Source: Thermoplasmata archaeon (GTDB lineage Archaea; Thermoplasmatota; Thermoplasmata; Lutacidiplasmatales; UBA184). Taken from it: a DNA stretch of 64,000 nt. A program made the translations under genes and the position numbers. Where the stretch lies: the NCBI GenBank assembly GCA_022750195.1, contig JAKIWE010000001.1, positions 1 to 64,000 on the forward strand. Reading direction: 5' to 3'. Below, piece after piece: positions 44,911 to 52,715 of this stretch; positions within the stretch are counted from its first letter, which is position 1, and the number at the start of each line of letters is the position of its first letter. The notes beneath the pieces were generated by a model. It was not told the origin of the DNA. It saw only the letters and a program-made list of their open reading frames with translations, and made no database searches.

Positions 44911-45416
44911 CTCGGCCGAACCGCCCGTCCTTCGGGGGCCGCTGGGGCGGTCCGGTACGGTTCCGGCGCCTCGAGCAGGGCTCGGCCGGCCCTCCGCAGT
45001 TCGCGAGGTCCGGTCGGCCGCCCGACCTCTGTCTCCGACTGTCGACGATCGACCTCAGCCCAGAGCGCGACGGCCCAGTCGGCCGTGGGGGCGGGGAGAG
45101 GTGTCGGCGGCTGCGCCCGGAGGGCGAGCCAGGCGGCCTCGATGTGCTTGCACGTACCCTTGCCGCGTCGGGAGAAGTCCTCGCAGCTGCAGAGCGCTCC
45201 CTGCCTCTCCGGGAACTCCGGAAGCGCGACCCGATACCGGGTCCCGTGGCTCGGGTTGCGGACCTCGACGAGGGGGAACGGCGCCGGGGGGTCGACCGGG
45301 CCGACGTCGAGGGGCTCCCGCGGGCGGGCGGCCGAGTCCGGAGGCGGTGCCTCCCCGGCGCGCCGGCGACGGGGGCTGCCGGGCTCGCTGGAGGCCGACC
45401 GCTCAGGGTCGCTCAT
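44907..45416 (-). CDS. SWIM zinc-finger protein
   Basis: A 169-residue protein with a SWIM finger, C-x-C-x(n)-C-x-H, read as CSCEDFSRRGKGTCKHIEAAW (Cys, Cys, Cys, His visible; about residues 76-96). A short beta strand, RYRVALPEF, precedes it. SWIM fingers bind DNA or proteins, for example beside recombination and helicase factors. The flanks are Pro/Arg-rich. Its 3' end overlaps the surface-protein stop by four bases, and its start overlaps the 3' end of the ABC permease frame by four bases, so it is probably the last gene of the exporter operon. Confidence 0.8.
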   Translation of the reverse strand: MSDPERSASSEPGSPRRRRAGEAPPPDSAARPREPLDVGPVDPPAPFPLVEVRNPSHGTRYRVALPEFPERQGALCSCEDFSRRGKGTCKHIEAAWLALRAQPPTPLPAPTADWAVALWAEVDRRQSETEVGRPTGPRELRRAGRALLEAPEPYRTAPAAPEGRAVRPS

Positions 45417-46249
45417 TTCGCCGAGAGCCCGCGTCGGGCGATGAGGAAGTCGAGCACCCCGATCGCGAAGGCGTACAGGGCGAGCTCGCCGAGGTAGAAC
45501 TCTGCCGGGTGCGGGTAGAACCCCGGTGCGAACAGGTTCTCGCGCATGACGTTGACCGCCATGCTCACCGGGTTGTACGCCGAGACGCTCTGCAGCCAGC
45601 CCGGCATGATCGTCTGCGGGTACATCGCGTCGGAGGTGAACAAGAGCGGCAGGTTGAGGATGTTCACGATACCGAAGTACGACTGCGGCTGCTCGAGGAG
45701 GAAGCCGACGGCGAGGAAGACGGCGGTGAAGGAGAGCGAGAGCAGGAGCAGCGCGACGACGATCTCACCGACTCCGAGGAGGGTGACGTTGCCGTTGACG
45801 GTGAGCCCGGAGAGGCCGCTCACGTGCGCGAAGACGAGCGCGAGGGTAAAGACGACGGCGCCGAGGACGAGCGGCCGGATCGCCCCGGCGATGAGCCGCC
45901 CTCCGAAGATCGACATCCGGGGGATCGGGGCGACGATCGACTTCTTGACGTAGCCGAGACGTTTATCGAAGATCAGCTGGGCCCCGAGGAACAGGCTCGC
46001 CGTCAACGCGACGAAGCCGACCATGCCGACCGAGAAGTAGGAAAAGTAGTCGGGGGCGCCGAGGAAGGCGGCCTGCGTCACGGCCGGGGGCTGCGGGCCT
46101 CCGAGCTGCAGGAGCTTGCCCAGGTTGAGCGCCTGGCCGAACAGGGCGAGGTACATGATCGGGAAGATCAGGCTCGAGATGATCCCCGTGGGGCTGCGGA
46201 TCCAGATGAGCAGCTCTCGACGGATGAGGGCCATCAGGTCTCGGTACAC
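45413..46249 (-). CDS. ABC-2 type exporter permease
   Basis: A membrane subunit with six helices and the ABC2 pattern: an N-terminal amphipathic segment (LIRRELLIWIRSP), then helices with GAQLIFDKRLGYVKKSIVAPI between them, and a late NLPLLFTSDAMYP. It pairs with the ATPase encoded just upstream. I chose the GTG at 46249, which shares one base with the upstream stop; ATG at 46234 is an alternative. It probably exports a drug, lipid or other small molecule together with the DrrA-like ATPase. Confidence 0.9.
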   Translation of the reverse strand: MYRDLMALIRRELLIWIRSPTGIISSLIFPIMYLALFGQALNLGKLLQLGGPQPPAVTQAAFLGAPDYFSYFSVGMVGFVALTASLFLGAQLIFDKRLGYVKKSIVAPIPRMSIFGGRLIAGAIRPLVLGAVVFTLALVFAHVSGLSGLTVNGNVTLLGVGEIVVALLLLSLSFTAVFLAVGFLLEQPQSYFGIVNILNLPLLFTSDAMYPQTIMPGWLQSVSAYNPVSMAVNVMRENLFAPGFYPHPAEFYLGELALYAFAIGVLDFLIARRGLSAK

Positions 46250-47253
46250 TAGCGCCTCCGTTGCCGGAACTGGTTCATCCGCAGGGCGGTATCGGTCGCC
46301 GACGGCCCCTCGTCCTCTCGGAACGCGCGACCGGTGAACTCGAGGAACACCTCCTCGAGGGAGGGCTTCTTCAGCGCCACGCTCGCGACCTGGATATGGG
46401 CGGAGAAGCACGCCTCGACCGCGGCGGGAACGACGCTCTCGCCGCGCTGGCACTTGAGCCGGTAGCCGCCGTCCTGACGCTGGACCTGGAGGACCCCCGC
46501 CACGTGGCCGAGGATCGGCGTCAGGTCGGGGGCGCCTTCGCCGGGAACGAGGGTCACCACGTCGCCCCCGATCTTCTCCTTCAGCTCGGCCGGGGTGCCG
46601 GCGGCGACGATCTTGCCGTGGTCGATGATGGCCACGCGGTCGCAGAGCTGGTCGGCCTCATCGAGGTAGTGCGTCGTGAGGAAGATCGTCGTGCCCGTCT
46701 CCCTCCGGATCTCCCGGACATACTCCCACAGGCCCGCGCGCCCCTGGGGGTCGAGCCCGAGGGTAGGTTCGTCCAGGAACAGGATCTTCGGTCGGTGCAG
46801 GATGCCGGCCGCGAGCTCGAGGCGGCGGCGCATCCCGCCGGAGTAGGTCTTCACGAACCGGCCGGCCGCGTCGGTGAGCTGCATGCGCGCCAGCAGGTCG
46901 TTGATCCGGCGGTTCGCGTCGGAGCGGCCGACGCCGTAGAGGGCGGCGGAGATCTCCAGGTTCTCGCGCCCGGTCAGCTCGTCCTCGGCGGTCGACTCCT
47001 GAAACACCAGGCCGATCCGGGCTCGCACCGCCCGGGGGTCTTTCGTCACGTCGATACCGTCGACGGTCGCCAACCCCCCGGTCGGTCGAAGGAGGGTCGT
47101 GAGCAGGGAGACGGTCGTCGTCTTCCCAGCCCCGTTGGGTCCGAGGAACCCGAACGCCTCGCCCTCTTGGACGTTGAAGCTGATCTTGTCGACGGCCCGG
47201 ACTCCCCCGGGGAAGACCTTCTCCAGTTGCTCGACCCGGACCGCCTCGCTCAT
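46249..47253 (-). CDS. ABC exporter ATP-binding protein (DrrA-type)
   Basis: A 334-residue ATPase powering the permease encoded downstream. Walker A is GPNGAGKT, the Q-loop is in VFQEST, the signature is YSGGMRRRLE, Walker B is ILFLDEPTLGLDP and the switch His is in LTTHYLDEADQL. The C-terminal 80 residues match the extra domain of the DrrA-type. I chose the ATG at 47253; upstream residues in the open frame are low complexity. It lies 100 bases downstream of the padR gene on the same strand, with a possible promoter of its own near 47315. Confidence 0.92.
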   Translation of the reverse strand: MSEAVRVEQLEKVFPGGVRAVDKISFNVQEGEAFGFLGPNGAGKTTTVSLLTTLLRPTGGLATVDGIDVTKDPRAVRARIGLVFQESTAEDELTGRENLEISAALYGVGRSDANRRINDLLARMQLTDAAGRFVKTYSGGMRRRLELAAGILHRPKILFLDEPTLGLDPQGRAGLWEYVREIRRETGTTIFLTTHYLDEADQLCDRVAIIDHGKIVAAGTPAELKEKIGGDVVTLVPGEGAPDLTPILGHVAGVLQVQRQDGGYRLKCQRGESVVPAAVEACFSAHIQVASVALKKPSLEEVFLEFTGRAFREDEGPSATDTALRMNQFRQRRR

Positions 47254-47310
47254 GCCGCCACCTGGTTCTGGGGACTCTTTCGCACTCGGGTCGGCGTGTA
47301 CCCGGGCTCG

Positions 47311-47319
47311 GGATAACGG
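47311..47319 (-). promoter_or_regulatory. possible TATA-like element for the ABC exporter
   Basis: CCGTTATCC on the minus strand, about 62 bases before the ATG at 47253. It is weak, and the exporter may instead be read through from padR. Confidence 0.25.
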
Positions 47320-47353
47320 ATTCCGCAGGCGACGACCATCGTGCGACGCGGGG

Positions 47354-47785
47354 CTACTGGCCGGTCCCTTTCCCGAGGGCACTCAGCCGTTGGGCGAGTT
47401 CGTCGAGCTTTGCCCGCTCCGTGGTGAGGCGGGACGGGTCGGTTCGGCCCACGTCCTCAAGGTAGGCGACGTACCCTCGCAGCTCTGAGAGGACCTCGGA
47501 GACGGTCCGCGGGGAACGGGCCCCGAAGAGAGGGAAGCCCACGGCGTCCTTCGACTTCTCGCTCAGCTGGTAGCGGCCGTCCGGGAGCTTCTCGATCAGA
47601 CCGTCGGTGACCATGTCCTCCAGCATCGGGTAGATCGAGCCCGGCGACGGCCGCCACCACCCTTGGCTCATTCCCTCGATGTCGTCCATGATCTGCGCCC
47701 CGTTTTTCGGCCCCCGCTGGAGTAGGTGTAGAATCCAGAATCGCAGCCCACGGCTTGCCTTCCTGAACGAACCGAATCCGTACAT
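47354..47785 (-). CDS. PadR family transcriptional regulator
   Basis: A 143-residue winged-helix repressor. The N-terminal domain shows FWILHLLQRGPKNGAQIMDDI, GSIYPMLEDMVTDGLIEKL and the wing RYQLS. The C-terminal helices (about 95-135) would form the dimer. PadR proteins usually repress a nearby transporter and are released by a small molecule. The exporter genes follow on the same strand. A pair of palindromes directly before its ATG (47786-47807) is a likely autoregulatory operator. Confidence 0.9.
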   Translation of the reverse strand: MYGFGSFRKASRGLRFWILHLLQRGPKNGAQIMDDIEGMSQGWWRPSPGSIYPMLEDMVTDGLIEKLPDGRYQLSEKSKDAVGFPLFGARSPRTVSEVLSELRGYVAYLEDVGRTDPSRLTTERAKLDELAQRLSALGKGTGQ

Positions 47786-47807
47786 CGATATCGCTATTCC
47801 GATATCG
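47786..47807 (-). promoter_or_regulatory. candidate PadR operator: two CGATATCG palindromes
   Basis: Two copies of the perfect 8-bp palindrome CGATATCG at 47786-47793 and 47800-47807, separated by CTATTC. Centres are 14 bases apart. The element touches the ATG on one side and lies about 10 bases from the TATA box on the other, so a bound repressor would block initiation. Confidence 0.6.
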
Positions 47808-47817
47808 TCATAGATGG

Positions 47818-47827
47818 ATAGTATTTG
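47818..47827 (-). promoter_or_regulatory. TATA-like element for padR
   Basis: CAAATACTAT on the minus strand, centred about 37 bases before the ATG at 47785, with the palindrome pair between. Confidence 0.5.
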
Positions 47828-48024
47828 AACCTCTAGGCCGCCGGCTTTGCGTAGTCCGGTCCTTAGAGTAGGCAGTTATCGGTGCGTGCGAAGAGCGCGG
47901 AACGAGGCGTGTGGGAGGATGCCGATGCACACCGGAATCTAGCTCGAGTCGGCGACGGGCGACCCTCGCACGGAACGGCGGACCAGGAAGCGACCGTTAT
48001 CTCTCGGCCGGGGTCCTTGAGCAG

Positions 48025-48279
48025 GTGGCCAGTGCAGCCGACGCGACCCTACCCACTGACGCTCGGCGTTCTCGCCGGCGTCAGCTTCTAGTGATCGTCG
48101 GCATGTTTCTCAGCCTGGGGGGATTCGTCCTCCTCGGTTACTCGCTGCCTTTGGATCCGGGCGCCCTGCTGCGGGCGGCCGCCTTCGTGGGGGCCGGAGC
48201 GCTGTTCGTCTGGATCGGCGGGATCCTCATGGGGACCGCGTACGGGCAGAAGGCTCGGGGACGGCGGCGTGAGCGCTAG
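48025..48279 (+). CDS. small two-TM membrane protein upstream of HAD phosphatase
   Basis: About 84 residues from the GTG at 48025 (the frame is open to a GTG at 47911). There are two hydrophobic helices (about residues 22-42 and 49-69), then a basic end GQKARGRRRER. An AT-rich spot, GTTATCTC (47996-48003), about 25 bases upstream favours this start. It overlaps the phosphatase start by 11 bases. No family was recognised. Confidence 0.5.
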   Translation: MASAADATLPTDARRSRRRQLLVIVGMFLSLGGFVLLGYSLPLDPGALLRAAAFVGAGALFVWIGGILMGTAYGQKARGRRRER

Positions 48280-48940
48280 CACGAAAACGGACTACCCCTG
48301 GCGACTCGTGACGATCGACATCGACGGCACGCTCACCAAGGTTCATGGCTGGAGGTTCCTCGCCGAGGAGCGCGGCATGGGGGAGGCGTGGCGCGAGAGC
48401 ACGGCACTGTACCTTCGGCGGGAGACAAGCGAGAACGAACATCTCCGGGACCTCCTCCGACTCGCCGAGGGACTCGACCGCCCGACTTTGGAGGAGATCC
48501 TCGAAGCCACCCCGAAGATTTCGGGGATTGCCGAAGCGGTCAGCGCCTGGCACGCGCGCGGGGCGAAGGTCGCCCTCCTGACTCACAATCCCCCGTACGT
48601 CGTCGACTGGTGGCGCAAGCGGTTCGGGTTCGACGCCGCCGACGGGGTCCGCAACGGTCCTCGTTTCCGAGCGGGCCGAGTAGGGGCACCCGGCGCGGTG
48701 GTCGCCGACAAACGGGGCGGTCTCCGGCGACTGCTTCGAAAACTCTCCGTCGAGCCGACCGAGACGGCGCATATCGGCGACGGGTGGGCCGACGCCTCGA
48801 TGTTCCCGCTCGTCGGGGCCGGCGTCGCCCTCAACAGTCGGCTCAAAGAGGTCGAGGTCGCTGCCGACCTGGTACGGCACCTCCGGGACCTACGACCGAT
48901 GGTCCGGGCGCTCGGCGCCGTGCGGCCAAGACCCCGGTGA
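48269..48940 (+). CDS. HAD-superfamily phosphatase, SerB-like
   Basis: A 223-residue phosphatase. Motif I is DIDGTLT (nucleophile and acid Asp), motif II is the Thr in LLTHNP, motif III is the Lys in ADKRGGL, and motif IV is GDGWADASMF. The small cap inserted after motif I is helical, as in phosphoserine-phosphatase-like members. The substrate is uncertain: phosphoserine or another small phosphate ester. The GTG start overlaps the previous gene by 11 bases. Confidence 0.85.
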   Translation: MSASTKTDYPWRLVTIDIDGTLTKVHGWRFLAEERGMGEAWRESTALYLRRETSENEHLRDLLRLAEGLDRPTLEEILEATPKISGIAEAVSAWHARGAKVALLTHNPPYVVDWWRKRFGFDAADGVRNGPRFRAGRVGAPGAVVADKRGGLRRLLRKLSVEPTETAHIGDGWADASMFPLVGAGVALNSRLKEVEVAADLVRHLRDLRPMVRALGAVRPRPR

Positions 48941-48964
48941 AAGATGCCCTCCGCTTTGTGAGAA

Positions 48965-48974
48965 TTCTTATAGC
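48965..48974 (+). promoter_or_regulatory. TATA-like element for the gene at 49000
   Basis: TTCTTATAGC, centred about 30 bases before the ATG. This is the leaderless spacing. Confidence 0.55.
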
Positions 48975-48999
48975 CTGAGCGAACTCGAAACCTTCGCCG

Positions 49000-49575
49000 A
49001 TGGAGTATGTCATCCTCCGGGCGGCCCATCCTACTTGGCTCAACCTCCAGCTCCCCGGTGACGTCGCGGCGCTGATCCAGTACCACCCCTCCGAGCTCCG
49101 CGAGCTGCGCAACCCGAGCCGGAGCGTCGCGTTCCTCGCACGGGGGCCGGGGGTCGTCCGGGTCGTCGCCTCGTTCCGAGCCCGAGAAGTGCTCGCGGTC
49201 GAGACGGTCAGGAACCGGTACATCGCCCCCGCCCACCTGACGGAGAAGCTCGTTTTCTCGCTCCCGGGCCCGGTCGTGCGCCATCTAGGTCTACGGGTCG
49301 AACCTCGAGGCGAATCCGGCGCCCGCGCGACCGATGACGCGATCATCTGGTTCCTCCCAGCCCCCGAGTACTACGAGTACCGCGCCCAGGAGCGTTCGGA
49401 GAAAGGCTGGTCCGGGCCCTCCCACGGCGGTTTCGCCCATGTTTACTTCGCGAAGTCGATGCTCCCGCTCACGAGGGAACTGAGCGACCTTGAGACCCGG
49501 ATCGAGCACGAGGAGTGGAGGCCCCGCTTGGAGGCGCTCGAGCGCGCCGGTCGCGGGCGGGCGAAGGCGGGCTGA
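49000..49575 (+). CDS. unknown soluble protein, possibly archaeal-specific
   Basis: A 191-residue alpha/beta protein that I do not recognise. Residues 1-90 are beta-rich with regular hydrophobic spacing (EYVILRAAHPTWLNLQL, GVVRVVASFRAREVL). Residues 115-165 hold aromatic segments (DDAIIWFLPAPEYYEYRAQE, GFAHVYFAKSML), and the end is a charged helix. There is no signal or membrane span. It has its own strong leaderless-type promoter and stands between the phosphatase gene and another unknown gene. Confidence 0.65.
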   Translation: MEYVILRAAHPTWLNLQLPGDVAALIQYHPSELRELRNPSRSVAFLARGPGVVRVVASFRAREVLAVETVRNRYIAPAHLTEKLVFSLPGPVVRHLGLRVEPRGESGARATDDAIIWFLPAPEYYEYRAQERSEKGWSGPSHGGFAHVYFAKSMLPLTRELSDLETRIEHEEWRPRLEALERAGRGRAKAG

Positions 49576-49649
49576 GCTGGCGTATGTCGGCCCGAGCGGG
49601 GGCGCGAATCCTGCTCCCCTTGTTATACCCCTCGGTCCACTGGCGAAGG

Positions 49650-49658
49650 TTTATCTAG
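49650..49658 (+). promoter_or_regulatory. TATA-like element for the gene at 49681
   Basis: GTTTATCTA, centred about 27 bases before the ATG. It is the best TATA match in the window, and a leaderless transcript is expected. Confidence 0.6.
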
Positions 49659-49680
49659 AGATTCCAAGGCTTGTTAACGT

Positions 49681-50343
49681 ATGTCGCAACCGGTCGGGCC
49701 CACGCGGGCGGCGCCCTCCAAGAAGTACACGCTCCGCAATCCGCTCCCGCTCCGATCGGAGGCCGACATCCGCACGACCAGGGTCGGCCTTCCGGCCGAT
49801 GAGACCCTGGTGCTGGCCGGCCCGGTCGACCACGACTCCCTCGCGAAGGCGATCCGGCGCTCCGTCGGCCACGACGGCATGCGCTCGGAGGACGCCCGGT
49901 CGATCGCCGCGCACGTGCTGAACTTCTTCGGGTTCAACCAGCGGATCATCGACAACGTGCTCGAGCCGGACGACCGCGACACGTTCTACATGCTCGAGGA
50001 CTCCGGCATCCTGGAGACCGAGCGGGACGAGACCACGCTGTACGACGGCCGCGAGTGGCGGATCCACTACTGGATGTTCCGCAAGGACCGCATCTTCGAG
50101 CTCGCTGAGGAGGAGACGGAGGCGCTCGCCGCGGCCGGCGAGCCGGACGTCGTCTACTCTCCGAACACCGCCCGCGCCCTCTCCTTCCACCTGCCGCACG
50201 GGGAGCGGGGGACGGGTCTGCCGGCCCACGCCGTCTACCACGAGCTGGGCGACGAGATCTGGCTCGAGCGGAAGGGGACGCCGAAGACCGACGGCCCCAC
50301 GCCGGCCGTCCGGACCCCCCGGCCTCGAAGCACCTCCGGCTGA
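49681..50343 (+). CDS. conserved archaeal protein resembling the DUF6015 family
   Basis: A 220-residue cytosolic protein. The core contains LAKAIRRSVGHDGMRSEDARSIAAHVL, then FFGFNQRIIDNVLEPDDRDTFYMLED, then TTLYDGREWRIHYW. I recall these as hallmarks of a small Thermoplasmata family (DUF6015); that name is from memory and less certain than the conservation. The first 40 residues and the last 30 are less ordered. A helical, DNA-binding-like fold is possible but not shown. It precedes trmY. Confidence 0.7.
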   Translation: MSQPVGPTRAAPSKKYTLRNPLPLRSEADIRTTRVGLPADETLVLAGPVDHDSLAKAIRRSVGHDGMRSEDARSIAAHVLNFFGFNQRIIDNVLEPDDRDTFYMLEDSGILETERDETTLYDGREWRIHYWMFRKDRIFELAEEETEALAAAGEPDVVYSPNTARALSFHLPHGERGTGLPAHAVYHELGDEIWLERKGTPKTDGPTPAVRTPRPRSTSG

Positions 50344-50407
50344 ACGGAGCCTTCGGGCCACCGTCGTTCTCGGCGAAGCTAAAGGGGCACCAGGGCCCTC
50401 CGGGGCG

Positions 50408-51022
50408 GTGCGCCGGTTCCTACTCCTCGCCCACCGGGTGCCCGTCGACGGGGGCTTCACCCTCAACGACCTCGCCGGGGGCGGAGGGCGGATGGACGAG
50501 ATCGCCCGCGCCGTCTCCACCGCGTTCACGCTCTCGAACGATTTGCGTCGTGACACGGAGGTGACGATCCTTTTCCGGGCCTCCCCCCCACCGAGAGCGC
50601 GGCGGATCGTCCTGCGCGGCGCTCGACTTCGGTATCTCAATCCGGACGAGCGTTCTACCGCCGCGCTGCTCAAGAATGCCCTCGTCCGCTCGATCCGGCT
50701 CGACGTCGAGGTCGAGTCCTCCCCCGGCCTCGTCGTAGGCCCGAGCGAGCCGCTCGCCGAACTGAGCCGTTATGCCGCCGCCGCTGACGCCCTCTGGCTG
50801 CGGGAGAGCGGGCCCCCCCTGGAGAAGGTTCCGGAGCTCGGTACCGGCTTCGCGGCCATCGTCAGCGATGCCGACGACCCCCTCCCGGAGGAGGTGGCCG
50901 CCTTGGAGGCGAGCGGAGCTCGGGCCGTCTCGGTCGGGCCTAGGAGCTTGCGTGCCTCCCAGTGCATCGACCTCCTCCACGCCCATTTTGACCGGAACGA
51001 GCTCCCCGGCCGACCGCCGTAG
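50408..51022 (+). CDS. trmY: tRNA (pseudouridine-54-N1)-methyltransferase TrmY
   Basis: A SPOUT-fold, SAM-dependent methyltransferase that makes m1-pseudouridine at position 54 of archaeal tRNAs. The 204-residue length is right. Family signs are FLLLAHRVPVDGGFTLNDLAGGGGRMDEIARAV near the start, LSNDLRRDTEVTILF, and the knot end SVGPRSLRASQCIDLLHAHFD. The start is a GTG at 50408; a weak AT-rich spot (GCTAAAG) lies about 28 bases upstream. Confidence 0.93.
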   Translation: MRRFLLLAHRVPVDGGFTLNDLAGGGGRMDEIARAVSTAFTLSNDLRRDTEVTILFRASPPPRARRIVLRGARLRYLNPDERSTAALLKNALVRSIRLDVEVESSPGLVVGPSEPLAELSRYAAAADALWLRESGPPLEKVPELGTGFAAIVSDADDPLPEEVAALEASGARAVSVGPRSLRASQCIDLLHAHFDRNELPGRPP

Positions 51023-51039
51023 GCCGAGCTCGCCGGCGA

Positions 51040-52038
51040 TCAGATCACGAGAGGCTCGTGCTCCGCCAGCCGCCACGGGCGCAAGCCGCCGACGACGGCG
51101 GTCATCCGGACAACGTCGCGTCGCTCCGGATGCATCCGCGTGCCGAACAACAGCCGCCGGGGTTCGCCGAGGCGCCCGCGAAGGGTCCGGAGCACTCGGT
51201 CGAGGGTCCGGAGCGTCAAGTTGGAGCCGCCGTCGAGGTGGACGAGCGCACTCGGTGCCTCGGCCAGCTCGAAATCCAGCAGCGTTTCGGCGAGCGCTTG
51301 GTGGACCAGGTGCTCGGGTTCGGAAATGTGATGCTCGCTGCGCAGCAACGTCGAGACGCCCGACTCCCGCAGATGGGACTTCAGGCTCGCGAGGTCGACG
51401 TTGAGCTGGGAGGGGCTCTCGACCATGTCGACGAGGCTGCTCACCAGGCTGTGCAGGTAGGTGCTCCGTAAGTGGAAGATCCGCGGGAGGGGGAGCGTTT
51501 CGTACCGGCGGAGCTTCTCGTTCGAAAGCACCAGCAGCAGGCCGCCGAGCGCTTCGAGCTCGGCGAGCGTCGCCACGACGTTCTCCCGTCGCTCCGGATT
51601 GGTCTCGAGCTCGACCTGGAACGGCAAGAAAGCGACCGGAACCGCGACCGTCTCGGTGGGGCGGAGCAGAGAGGTGAAGAACGGGAGCAGCGCGCTGCCC
51701 GTCCCTCCCCCGAGCCCAGCGAGAAGGAAGACGATCTCGAAGTTCGCAAGGCGCCGACCGAGCTCCTCCTGGCTCTCGGTCGCGGCCTCGAGGACCCGCG
51801 AGCGGTTCCCCCCGCTTCCGGCCCCGCGGAGCTGGCGCTGGCCGAGGAGGATCCGCTCCTCGGTCCTTACCTGGGCGAGATGGCGAGCGTCTGTGTTGAC
51901 GGCGAACGTGCGCACGTTAGGGAGCCCGAGGCCCGCGAGGTCGTGCACCGCGTCGCTGCCCGCCCCCCCGAGTCCGACGACAGCGAAGGTCGAGGGGCGA
52001 GCGAGGTCGTCGAACCGCTCGTCCGGCAGCGAGGCCAT
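51040..52038 (-). CDS. ftsZ: FtsZ/tubulin-family GTPase
   Basis: A 332-residue filament-forming GTPase for cell division or shape. It shows the T1 loop GLGGAGSDAV (about 22-31), T3 NTDARHL (48-54), the tubulin signature GGGTGS (110-115), the ribose/base segment ETNPERRENVV and the T7 synergy loop NVDLASLK (Asp215). These suggest an active GTPase. It is shorter at the C-terminus than classical FtsZ and lacks an obvious tail peptide. The sequence is divergent, so FtsZ paralogue, CetZ or a third type cannot be told apart by eye. It is cotranscribed with the upstream ribbon-helix-helix gene, 17 bases away, an arrangement like haloarchaeal cdrS-ftsZ. Confidence 0.88.
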   Translation of the reverse strand: MASLPDERFDDLARPSTFAVVGLGGAGSDAVHDLAGLGLPNVRTFAVNTDARHLAQVRTEERILLGQRQLRGAGSGGNRSRVLEAATESQEELGRRLANFEIVFLLAGLGGGTGSALLPFFTSLLRPTETVAVPVAFLPFQVELETNPERRENVVATLAELEALGGLLLVLSNEKLRRYETLPLPRIFHLRSTYLHSLVSSLVDMVESPSQLNVDLASLKSHLRESGVSTLLRSEHHISEPEHLVHQALAETLLDFELAEAPSALVHLDGGSNLTLRTLDRVLRTLRGRLGEPRRLLFGTRMHPERRDVVRMTAVVGGLRPWRLAEHEPLVI

Positions 52039-52055
52039 GGCTTACTCCGGGCGGC

Positions 52056-52418
52056 TCACGGGGTGGTCGAGCCGTCGCCCGCAGTGACCGAGACCGGGTC
52101 GCGTCGTGCGCGCGTAGCTCCGAGGTTCTCGAAACGAAGTCGAATGTACTCGCGGACCGCCGAGCGGACGGCGTCGTCGACGCTCACCGAGCCCCCTTCG
52201 CGAACGAACTCCTCGAGCTGGCGGTTGTCCTGGCGGGAGAGGTCGACCACCACTTTCCGGATGTTCGGGGGCGGGAGGTTCATGTCGACGAACCGCTCGA
52301 GCGCCTCGCGGATGGAATCCGAGATCGTCGGGGTTCCTTTCGATTGCTGGATCAGCTTCAGCTTCTCGAGGAGATCTTGCGGGATCCGGACGGTCACCCG
52401 CTCCGACGTGTCGCCCAT
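52056..52418 (-). CDS. tandem ribbon-helix-helix regulator upstream of ftsZ (CdrS-like)
   Basis: A 120-residue DNA-binding protein with two ribbon-helix-helix units in one chain: unit 1 at about 7-45 (ERVTVRIPQDLLEKLKLI ... SDSIREALERFV) and unit 2 at about 53-95 (IRKVVVDLS ... SVDDAVRSAVREYI). RHH proteins normally dimerise with one unit each, so this chain may fold as a single-chain pseudo-dimer. A short RHH regulator precedes ftsZ2 in haloarchaea (CdrS) and controls division genes; by position this looks like a counterpart. A perfect 11-bp inverted repeat in its own promoter is a likely operator. Confidence 0.85.
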   Translation of the reverse strand: MGDTSERVTVRIPQDLLEKLKLIQQSKGTPTISDSIREALERFVDMNLPPPNIRKVVVDLSRQDNRQLEEFVREGGSVSVDDAVRSAVREYIRLRFENLGATRARRDPVSVTAGDGSTTP

Positions 52419-52421
52419 TGC

Positions 52422-52454
52422 ATGTCAGACAAGCTCCCTTGTTTTGTCTGACAT
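52422..52454 (-). promoter_or_regulatory. candidate operator: 11-bp inverted repeat before the RHH-ftsZ operon
   Basis: ATGTCAGACAA (52422-52432) and TTGTCTGACAT (52444-52454) are perfect inverse copies with an 11-base spacer. Arm centres are 22 bases apart, about two helical turns. It lies between the ATG (52418) and the TATA-like box at 52457-52466, over the expected transcription start. The remaining stretch up to 52715 holds a second AT-rich spot (CATAATACTT, 52477-52486) but no convincing gene. Confidence 0.65.
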
Positions 52455-52456
52455 TT

Positions 52457-52466
52457 GGCATATGCG
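52457..52466 (-). promoter_or_regulatory. TATA-like element for the RHH-ftsZ operon
   Basis: The plus strand reads GGCATATGCG. It is centred about 43 bases before the ATG and borders the inverted repeat. Confidence 0.4.
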
Positions 52467-52715
52467 ACACGAGGCTCATAATACTTGCCGAGTCGGGGTT
52501 ACGCTCTGAAGTCCCACCATCAGTTCCGCCTTCTGCGGAGCTGCTGGATTATTTCCGCCCTCATTGCCGCGAGCGGGGCGCGGGTAGGCGAGCTCGTCCC
52601 AGAACGCCGTCCCGATCAACGTTCCACCGGGGTCTGTCGGCGTTGGCGCGACCCGGCCCCGGACGCTCCCCGAGCGGCATCGGGCGTGCCACGCGTCCAC
52701 GAGTAACGACGGACC

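Noticed and set aside
47882-48091. 69-codon plus-strand frame upstream of the HAD phosphatase
   Set aside because: No hydrophobic or domain pattern, while the overlapping frame at 48025 has two membrane helices and couples to the phosphatase.
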